From: Clostridiales bacterium
GTDB lineage: Bacteria; Bacillota; Clostridia; Christensenellales; Aristaeellaceae
Assembly (NCBI GenBank): GCA_012513735.1
Contig: JAAZBR010000037.1
Coordinates: forward strand, 1 to 6,208
Length of the DNA stretch: 6,208 nucleotides
Direction of reading: 5' to 3'
Below, piece by piece: positions 1 to 3,204 of this stretch (the stretch's first letter is position 1; each line of letters begins with the position of its first letter). Position numbers and translations under genes: made by a program. Below the pieces are notes generated by a model. The model was given only the letters and a program-made list of their open reading frames with translations, searched no databases and had not been told where the DNA came from.

Positions 1-127
1 GAGCGCCTCGCTCCCAGGCTGAAACAGCTTTATCACTGGCTCCAATCCGTTTGGCAACATCAACCTGTGACATACCTCTGGCCTCTCTCAAGTGCTTGAT
101 ATTCTTAGCTATGAGGTTCATATCCAC
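1..127 (-). CDS. CI-like XRE-family phage repressor, N-terminal fragment
   Basis: Reading leftward, the visible residues form a classical XRE/Cro-CI helix-turn-helix: LREARGMSQVDVAKRIGAS followed by the recognition helix DKAVSAWERG. The rest lies beyond the left edge, so neither the total length nor any C-terminal dimerisation or peptidase domain can be seen. Two starts are possible. GTG at 127 lies 8 bases from AGAGGTG (136-142). ATG at 121 is two codons further in. Ribosome-binding spacing favours GTG, codon preference favours ATG. The gene diverges from the Cro-like gene at 259, and its own promoter overlaps operator-like sites, as expected for an autoregulated lysogeny repressor. The family assignment comes from the motif; the repressor role is inferred from the divergent layout. 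Another XRE regulator in the same position is the main alternative. Confidence 0.85.
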   Translation of the reverse strand, partial: MDMNLIAKNIKHLREARGMSQVDVAKRIGASDKAVSAWERGA

Positions 128-153
128 GCTTTCCTCACCTCTTTTCACATCGC

Positions 154-182
154 AGTATATAGTAAATGTAGAATGGCGTCAA
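154..182 (-). promoter_or_regulatory. Leftward sigma-A promoter for the repressor gene
   Basis: On the minus strand, TTGACG (177-182) is separated by exactly 17 bases from TATACT (154-159), a near-consensus sigma-A promoter. Transcription should start near 147, giving a leader of about 20-26 bases before the repressor start. One operator-like half-site lies in the spacer and another operator overlaps the -35 box, which fits autoregulation. Confidence 0.8.
168..175 (+). promoter_or_regulatory. Operator-like half-site (GTAGAATG)
   Basis: GTAGAATG here is the exact reverse complement of CATTCTAC at 216-223, so one arm of the operator motif is present. The matching second arm (expected 159-163) is not recognisable. 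The site falls in the spacer of the leftward promoter. If the full 14-bp frame is assumed, its centre is 20 bp from the next operator and 60 bp from the one after, roughly the same helical face. Confidence 0.45.
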
Positions 183-192
183 CATTTGTAGA
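179..192. promoter_or_regulatory. Operator-like inverted repeat (TCAAC-ATTT-GTAGA)
   Basis: TCAAC-ATTT-GTAGA is an inverted repeat with 4 of 5 arm positions matching and a 4-base spacer, the same frame as the perfect sites at 219-232 and 460-473. It overlaps the -35 box of the leftward repressor promoter, so occupancy would be expected to block or modulate repressor transcription. Confidence 0.6.
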
Positions 193-211
193 AAAAAGCT
201 CTGTAAGCGTG

Positions 212-239
212 TTGACATTCTACTAACGTAGAGTATAAT
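212..239 (+). promoter_or_regulatory. Rightward sigma-A promoter for the Cro-like gene and early operon
   Basis: TTGACA (212-217) and TATAAT (234-239) are both perfect consensus boxes with a 16-base spacer. Transcription should start at about 246, immediately at the ribosome binding site of the gene beginning at 259, so the leader is only about 13 bases. A perfect operator palindrome fills the spacer. No comparably strong rightward promoter was found further right, so this may drive the whole rightward early operon. Confidence 0.85.
219..232. promoter_or_regulatory. Operator palindrome (TCTAC-TAAC-GTAGA)
   Basis: This is a perfect 5-bp inverted repeat, TCTAC and GTAGA, around a 4-base spacer. 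It lies between the -35 and -10 boxes of the rightward promoter, so a bound repressor would exclude RNA polymerase. It is the best match, with 460-473, to the motif shared by all sites in this region. Confidence 0.7.
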
Positions 240-258
240 GATTTCGGGAGGTGAAAGA

Positions 259-486
259 ATGACGGAGCGTATCCGGGTGAGAACTGCAAGAATTGAAGCA
301 GGGATCACCCAAAAGGAAGCAGCGGAAAAGCTTCAAATCAGCAGGTGGACTTACAAAGACCGGGAAGCGCACCCGCATAAGTTTACGATGGGGCAAGCGC
401 AGGAACTGTCGAAGTTGGTTAACCGCCGAATGGATGAACTTCTTTTTTTGCCTGACGATTCTACATTCGTAGATTTCCGTAAGTAA
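259..486 (+). CDS. Cro-like XRE-family transcriptional regulator, 75 aa
   Basis: A small protein that is almost entirely one helix-turn-helix domain. Helix 1 is near residues 5-14, helix 2 is ITQKEAAEKLQ (16-26) and the recognition helix starts at ISRWTYKDRE (27-36). Hydrophobic helices follow up to VNRRMDELLFL. The start is ATG at 259, with GGGAGGTG (246-253) a few bases upstream. The in-frame ATG at 238 is rejected because it overlaps the promoter -10 box and so lies upstream of the predicted transcript start. The gene is first in the rightward operon, divergent from the repressor, the usual place for a Cro-type lytic regulator. Its last codons contain another operator-like palindrome. An activator role cannot be excluded, but size and position favour Cro-like. 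Confidence 0.85.
   Translation: MTERIRVRTARIEAGITQKEAAEKLQISRWTYKDREAHPHKFTMGQAQELSKLVNRRMDELLFLPDDSTFVDFRK
460..473. promoter_or_regulatory. Distal operator-like palindrome inside the end of the Cro-like gene
   Basis: TCTAC-ATTC-GTAGA has the same perfect 5-bp arms and 4-base spacer as the operator at 219-232, about 241 bp away. It overlaps a weak promoter-like pair, TTGCCT (448-453) and TAGATT (470-475) with a 16-base spacer. It may let the repressor loop DNA or control a second start just before the gene at 510. The promoter itself is doubtful. Confidence 0.55.
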
Positions 487-490
487 CCTG

Positions 491-520
491 CGCTGAAAGG
501 AGAGCAGCCATGGACCAGAG
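491..520 (+). repeat. Ribosome-binding leader repeat, copy 1
   Basis: CGCTGAAAGGAGA (491-503) recurs exactly at 1133-1145. Similarity continues through CAGC, the ATG start and the codons for M-[DE]-Q, about 27 of 29 positions by hand alignment. The repeat contains the AAAGGAG ribosome binding site (496-502) of the gene at 510. Confidence 0.75.
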
Positions 521-884
521 ATTAAGAGAACTGACCCTGACTGGCATTCTGATGACGGCTGTACAGCAGCTTCAAGAGCTTGAGCTGCCGGGGACTGGCT
601 ACTCCACCCATACGGTGTACACAGGCAATCATCAGATGCTTTGCGACATGGCTGATGCGCTGTGCCAGCTGTGGGGCCACTGGGAAGGCGGCCTGGGCGA
701 TGACAACGATGTGCGGCTGCAGAAGCTGCGGGACGCCATCAAAGCCCTGCAGCTGACGGAAGGCGAGCAAGCGCTGTTTACCACCAGCGCTGCGAAGCTT
801 TCTGAATGTTCTTTGCCTGCAGCTCCCGGGTGCGCTGCTGAAGCTGTGAATCCGCTATATCAGCCTGCTGAAGGAAAAGTGTGA
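510..884 (+). CDS. Hypothetical phage early protein, 124 aa
   Basis: I do not recognise a family. ATG at 510 follows AAAGGAG (496-502) by 7 bases, so the start is well supported. The N-terminal part is mostly helical (LTGILMTAVQQLQELEL) with a histidine- and cysteine-containing centre (GNHQMLCDMADALCQLWGHW) and an acidic GDDND patch near residues 64-68. From about residue 91 the reading frame runs antisense to the leftward gene ending at 778. This tail (FTTSAAKLSECSLPAAPGCA and onward) looks less protein-like than the first 90 residues, so the original C-terminus may have been replaced when the leftward gene arrived. No signal peptide or membrane segment is visible. Second gene after the rightward promoter. 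Confidence 0.65.
   Translation: MDQRLRELTLTGILMTAVQQLQELELPGTGYSTHTVYTGNHQMLCDMADALCQLWGHWEGGLGDDNDVRLQKLRDAIKALQLTEGEQALFTTSAAKLSECSLPAAPGCAAEAVNPLYQPAEGKV
770..791. other. Hairpin at the convergent gene ends
   Basis: AGCGCTG (770-776) and CAGCGCT (785-791) form a 7-bp inverted repeat around an 8-base loop that contains the stop codon of the leftward gene (778-780). There is no T-tract on either side, so it is not a standard intrinsic terminator. It could still slow polymerase or stabilise the 3' end of the leftward transcript. Confidence 0.4.
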
Positions 885-1098
885 CATCCTTGGGCGTTTT
901 GAAGCCCTGGATGCCCAGGCGCTTGCATTCCTCAAAGACCGCGGTGACGCTCTGCAGGCGGAAATACAGCTTGAACACGATGGTATCAGCGTCATCGCCC
1001 AGCGCAGGGTCACAGCGCAGCCAGATGGCTTTCATCTCTTCCCAGTAGTCAAGGCTGGATTGAATTGTCTCAAAGGTCATTTTCGTTGACCGGCTCAT
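778..1098 (-). CDS. Leftward hypothetical protein, 106 aa, in its own transcription unit
   Basis: No family recognised. ATG at 1098 has a textbook AAGGAGG (1107-1113) eight bases upstream, and a promoter-like element lies just beyond, so this orientation is well supported. The 35-residue in-frame upstream extension is rejected because it reads antisense through the start of the gene at 1151. The protein is soluble-looking and helical: a tryptophan-containing segment (SLDYWEEMKAIWLRC, 15-29), an acidic GDDAD turn (34-38), a hydrophobic helix (TIVFKLYFRLQSVTAVF) and a Q-rich C-terminal helix (76-98) ending in RWW. Its last 35 or so codons overlap the rightward gene at 510-884 tail to tail. It shares the repressor's orientation, so a lysogenic-conversion (moron) role is possible but not shown by the sequence. 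Confidence 0.72.
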   Translation of the reverse strand: MSRSTKMTFETIQSSLDYWEEMKAIWLRCDPALGDDADTIVFKLYFRLQSVTAVFEECKRLGIQGFKTPKDVTLFLQQADIADSQLQQRTRELQAKNIQKASQRWW

Positions 1099-1111
1099 CA
1101 GACGAACCTCC

Positions 1112-1132
1112 TTTTTGATTGATTGTACCACA
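1112..1132 (-). promoter_or_regulatory. Leftward extended -10 promoter, shared-motif copy 1
   Basis: On the minus strand, TGTGG is followed directly by TACAAT (1122-1127), an extended -10 with TG in the right place. No convincing -35 box was found. TCAAAAA (1112-1118) leads straight into the ribosome binding site. The predicted transcript start falls in this A-run, giving a leader of under 20 bases. TGTGGTA-N7-TCAAAAA is repeated exactly upstream of the other leftward gene (2011-2031). Confidence 0.55.
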
Positions 1133-1161
1133 CGCTGAAAGGAGAACAGCATGGAACAGAA
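1133..1161 (+). repeat. Ribosome-binding leader repeat, copy 2
   Basis: This is the second copy of the leader at 491-520, with the same CGCTGAAAGGAGA, CAGC and ATGGA-n-CAGA start. It supplies AAAGGAG (1138-1144) to the gene at 1151. The two copies bracket the 510-884 gene and the leftward gene, as a homologous seam would. Confidence 0.75.
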
Positions 1162-1345
1162 GCACGGCCCCTGGCGGGTAGCCAGCAACCTGATCGGCGA
1201 CAAGAAGATGTACGCGGCCTACCGGCTGATCGACATCGATGCTATCGACCACAGCGGCAACCGGGAGTATGCCAGCGAGTTCATGGCGGATCGGGACAAG
1301 GCCAGGGACATCGCTGACCGGCTGAACGCGGAGGCAGGGCGATGA
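1151..1345 (+). CDS. Hypothetical small phage protein, 64 aa
   Basis: ATG at 1151 lies 6 bases after AAAGGAG (1138-1144). The fold looks like a small alpha/beta protein: a strand-rich first half with HGPWRVASN and KKMYAAYRLIDID, a HSGNREY turn (34-40), and a C-terminal helix RDKARDIADRLNAE. This layout, a short antiparallel sheet followed by a helix ending in ADRLN, resembles small proteins of unknown function common in Clostridia phages; that is recollection, not a search result. Its stop overlaps the start of the next gene in an ATGA arrangement (1342-1345), indicating translational coupling. The promoter of the leftward gene at 778-1098 is packed against its ribosome binding site. No function assigned. 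Confidence 0.75.
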   Translation: MEQKHGPWRVASNLIGDKKMYAAYRLIDIDAIDHSGNREYASEFMADRDKARDIADRLNAEAGR

Positions 1346-1488
1346 TGAAGCGATTCTTCAGGCGCCTGGCTTTGCGGCGCCGGACAAAGCCCATGTATCT
1401 GCGCAGCGCCATCGACTTCTACGACTGGCACAGGATGCAGACCGAGCAACGAGAGCGCGACATGCCCTGGCTGAAGTACCGGTATTGA
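1342..1488 (+). CDS. Very small basic protein, 48 aa
   Basis: The start ATG (1342) overlaps the stop of the preceding gene (ATGA), with GGAGG at 1330-1334 seven bases upstream. A second ATG follows at once (1345). The product is strongly basic, 14 Arg/Lys in 48 residues, eight of them within the first 16 (KRFFRRLALRRRTK). It is also rich in aromatics (FYDWH, PWLKYRY) and has no membrane segment. The basic amphipathic N-terminus could bind nucleic acid or an acidic partner, but nothing identifies a family. The ribosome binding site, coupling and same-strand neighbours are the evidence that it is real. Confidence 0.6.
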   Translation: MMKRFFRRLALRRRTKPMYLRSAIDFYDWHRMQTEQRERDMPWLKYRY

Positions 1489-1505
1489 TTGATGGAGGCA
1501 AGACG

Positions 1506-1691
1506 ATGAAGAAAGGCTTTAGGGACTTTTTGGACTACTTGAAGGAAAAGCTGTGGAAGCCTGCGGCGTGGGAGAGCCTGTGGCCCCAGGAGCAGAGGGA
1601 GTGGAGGTCACAGCGACGGTGGTTTGTGTTGCAGCTGTTGGCGCTGGTGATGTCGATTGCAGCTTTGATTGTGACCTTGCTCCGTCGTTGA
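1506..1691 (+). CDS. Small single-pass membrane protein, 61 aa
   Basis: ATG at 1506 follows GGAGG (1494-1498) by 7 bases; this is preferred to the in-frame TTG at 1485, which has no comparable site. The N-terminal half is amphipathic and charged (MKKGFRDFLDYLKEKLWKP) with five tryptophans overall. Residues 40-59 (FVLQLLALVMSIAALIVTLL) form a clear membrane helix, and the protein ends in RR. It has no signal-peptidase site, so it is probably a C-terminally anchored inner-membrane protein. Nearly its whole length is overlapped antisense by the leftward gene 1519-1995. Small hydrophobic proteins of this kind in phage early regions include exclusion and holin-like proteins, but the sequence does not decide this. 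Confidence 0.65.
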   Translation: MKKGFRDFLDYLKEKLWKPAAWESLWPQEQREWRSQRRWFVLQLLALVMSIAALIVTLLRR

Positions 1692-1995
1692 TCAAGCCCC
1701 ACACGGAAATCAGCAGCGCTGCGATGGCCAGCCCTCGAGCCCACCAATCCTTTGATCGTTTCTCTTTGCGCTCAGCCTCCAAATCGTGGAGACGCTCGCG
1801 CCCTCTGTCAGTAATGCCAACAAACTCGGTTATTCCATAGGGATCGCCATCTTTATGAAAAGCATCAACAAAATGAGCCTTGGCTAAGATGTCCAGCGTT
1901 TCCACACAAGACTCACCAAAGTCAGACAACAAAGCCTGAAATGGCACCCGTTCATCACGAGAAAGCCTTGAGAGGATCCTGTGTTCACGCGTCAT
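1519..1995 (-). CDS. Winged-helix-like protein with one membrane segment and a Ser/Thr/Pro/Ala-rich tail, 158 aa
   Basis: ATG at 1995 follows GGGGGTG by about 8 bases. Residues 1-75 resemble a winged-helix DNA-binding domain: a helical start RILSRLSRDERVPFQALLS, a second helix VETLDILAKAHFVDAF, and a wing-like strand pair ending EFVGITDRGRERLHDL. A charged stretch (AERKEKRSKDWW) precedes a single membrane helix (about 87-103, RGLAIAALLISVWGLI). The remaining 55 residues are almost only S, T, P, A, G, Q and read antisense to the rightward gene 1506-1691. The overlap begins exactly where the membrane helix ends. Related prophage wHTH-plus-membrane proteins, as I recall them, end at the membrane helix, so the tail is probably acquired. 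The body is visibly poorer in GC (about 48% by hand counts) than later genes. Function unknown; a membrane-tethered regulator is an inference. Confidence 0.7.
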   Translation of the reverse strand: MTREHRILSRLSRDERVPFQALLSDFGESCVETLDILAKAHFVDAFHKDGDPYGITEFVGITDRGRERLHDLEAERKEKRSKDWWARGLAIAALLISVWGLINDGARSQSKLQSTSPAPTAATQTTVAVTSTPSAPGATGSPTPQASTAFPSSSPKSP

Positions 1996-2010
1996 ACGAG
2001 CACACCCCCA

Positions 2011-2031
2011 TTTTTGAAACAGTTTACCACA
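2011..2031 (-). promoter_or_regulatory. Leftward extended -10 promoter, shared-motif copy 2
   Basis: On the minus strand, TGTGG followed by TAAACT (2021-2026) is an extended -10. TGGTCA, 18 bases upstream, is a weak -35 candidate lying inside the start of the gene at 2044. TCAAAAA (2011-2017) precedes the ribosome binding site of the leftward gene at 1995. Both 7-mers and their spacing match the element at 1112-1132. The element abuts AAGGAGG (2031-2037) of the rightward gene. Confidence 0.5.
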
Positions 2032-2043
2032 AGGAGGCCGCCT

Positions 2044-2295
2044 ATGACCAACGCAGACAAGACCACGACAAGCGCCTGCGCCCAGGATGAATACATGCAG
2101 GTGGGCGTGATGGCCATGCGGGCACCGGACGGCACTTTCATGCCCAGCGTGCCGCTGTACATCCGGGCCACACCTGCCGACCGGGCGAAGGAGCAGCAGT
2201 TCATTGGCGACATCGGCCGGCTGTTTGCCGACAAAATGCGCCAGTACCAGCGCGAGGTGGCCAGGCTGAACACCAGGAAGGAGGCCGAGCTGTGA
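2044..2295 (+). CDS. Hypothetical phage protein, 83 aa
   Basis: ATG at 2044 follows AAGGAGG (2031-2037) by 6 bases; the longer in-frame GTG at 1981 would read antisense through the leftward gene start and is rejected. The first 17 residues are polar and probably disordered. A compact segment follows, YMQVGVMAMRAPDGTFMP then SVPLYIRAT, looking like two strands joined by a PDG turn. A charged C-terminal helix (ADRAKEQQFIGDIGRLFADK and onward) ends the protein. The stop overlaps the GTG start of the antirepressor (GTGA), and the last codons carry that gene's ribosome binding site, so the two are coupled and may act together. I do not recognise a named family. Confidence 0.72.
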   Translation: MTNADKTTTSACAQDEYMQVGVMAMRAPDGTFMPSVPLYIRATPADRAKEQQFIGDIGRLFADKMRQYQREVARLNTRKEAEL

Positions 2296-3065
2296 GTGAG
2301 CTATCTACTTTTATTCACCCGGACTTCGGCACGGTGCGCACGGTGGCCAGGGACAATCAAACCTGGTTTGTAGCCATGGATGTGTGCCTGGCGCTGGACC
2401 TGGGCAACAGCCGGATGGCCACGGCGCGGCTGGACGCGGATGAGAAGGGTGTCAGCAGTATTGACACCCCTGGCGGCAGGCAGGAGATGACCGTCATCAA
2501 CGAGCCCGGCCTCTACTCCCTGGTGATGGTGAGCCGCAAACCGGAAGCCCGCGCCTTCAAGCGCTGGATCACCCACGAGGTGCTGCCTGCCATCCGTCAG
2601 CAGGGCTTCTATGGCACGGAGCAGGCCATCGAGCGGATGCTTGCGGACCCAGCGGCGGCCATCCAGATGCTGCAGGCCTACCAGCTGGAGCAAAGCCGTC
2701 GCCGGCTGCTGGAGGTGCAGGCGGAGCGCAACGCGCCCAAGGTGCTGTTTGCCGACAGCGTGGCGGCATCCGAGCACAGCATCCTGATCGGCGAGCTGGC
2801 CAAGCTGATGAAGCAAAACGGCGTGGAAGTGGGCCAGAACAGGCTGTTTGAGTGGCTGCGGCGGGACGGATTCCTGATCAAGAACGGCGAGAGCCGCAAT
2901 ATGCCCAGCCAGTACAGCATGGAAAACGGCTGGATGGAGATTAAGGAACGGACCATCAGCAACCCGGACGGCTCCATCCGCCTGACGCGCACGCCCAAGG
3001 TGACCGGCCGCGGGCAGCAGTATTTCATCAACCGATATTTGAAAGCCCTGGCAGGGGCCAACTGA
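2292..3065 (+). CDS. Phage antirepressor, Bro-N plus KilAC domains, 257 aa
   Basis: Starts at GTG 2292, fixed by AAGGAGG (2278-2284) seven bases upstream and by overlap with the previous stop. Residues 1-108 are a Bro-N domain: TWFVAMDVCLALDLGNSR near 24-41, then EPGLYSLVMVSRKPEARAFK near 71-90 and the closing RWITHEVLPAIRQQGFYG. A helical linker (110-148) leads to a KilAC/ANT domain at about 150-250, with HSILIGELAKLMKQNG, QNRLFEWLRRDGFLI and the terminal TPKVTGRGQQYFINRYL. This two-domain order is standard for phage antirepressors, which bind or counteract CI-type repressors and promote lytic growth; the length is normal for the family. Its likely target is the repressor at the left edge, an inference from context. 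It appears complete. Confidence 0.92.
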   Translation: MSELSTFIHPDFGTVRTVARDNQTWFVAMDVCLALDLGNSRMATARLDADEKGVSSIDTPGGRQEMTVINEPGLYSLVMVSRKPEARAFKRWITHEVLPAIRQQGFYGTEQAIERMLADPAAAIQMLQAYQLEQSRRRLLEVQAERNAPKVLFADSVAASEHSILIGELAKLMKQNGVEVGQNRLFEWLRRDGFLIKNGESRNMPSQYSMENGWMEIKERTISNPDGSIRLTRTPKVTGRGQQYFINRYLKALAGAN

Positions 3066-3076
3066 TACAGCAACCT

Positions 3077-3176
3077 GGCTGCGCAGGGGCAGTACAAAAT
3101 AGAAAGGACAACCTCAGGACCCCAGGATGTGCCAACGACCTGGTCAACAAAACTGTACGGCTGCCCCTGCGCGGCC
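3077..3176 (+). other. Long intergenic stem-loop upstream of the ParB-like gene
   Basis: The 139-bp gap between antirepressor and ParB-like gene holds an inverted repeat. Arm 1 is 3077-3092 (GGCTGCGCAGGGGCAG) and arm 2 is 3161-3176 (CTGCCCCTGCGCGGCC). They form a 16-bp stem with one G-U pair as RNA. Past a 3-base bulge, TACA (3093-3096) pairs with TGTA (3154-3157). Inside the loop, CCAGG (3122-3126) and CCTGG (3139-3143) give a second hairpin. There is no T-tract, so it is not a classical terminator. The structure ends about 28 bases before the ParB start. It may be a structured leader, a small RNA, a protein site or a miniature element; the sequence alone does not decide. Confidence 0.6.
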
Positions 3177-3204
3177 GGGACTGAATGAGAGGAGAGATCA
3201 TTCA

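Noticed and set aside
238..258. ATG at 238 as the start of the Cro-like gene
   Set aside because: It overlaps the TATAAT box and has no ribosome binding site; ATG 259 has GGGAGGTG at correct spacing.
1553..1840. Rightward frame spanning the 61-aa gene end and the leftward gene
   Set aside because: No ribosome binding site; valine- and serine-biased sequence; conflicts with two better-supported genes.
2301..2816. Long minus-strand frame opposite the antirepressor
   Set aside because: Antisense shadow of an unambiguous Bro-N domain, with low-complexity H/R/L composition.
3077..3176. Transposon or MITE as a firm call
   Set aside because: Terminal-repeat-like arms are present, but no target-site duplication and no second copy in the window.
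3127..3204. 26-residue N-terminal extension of the ParB-like protein
   Set aside because: It would be translated through the stem-loop arm, lacks a ribosome binding site, and adds non-ParB-like sequence before the normal domain start.
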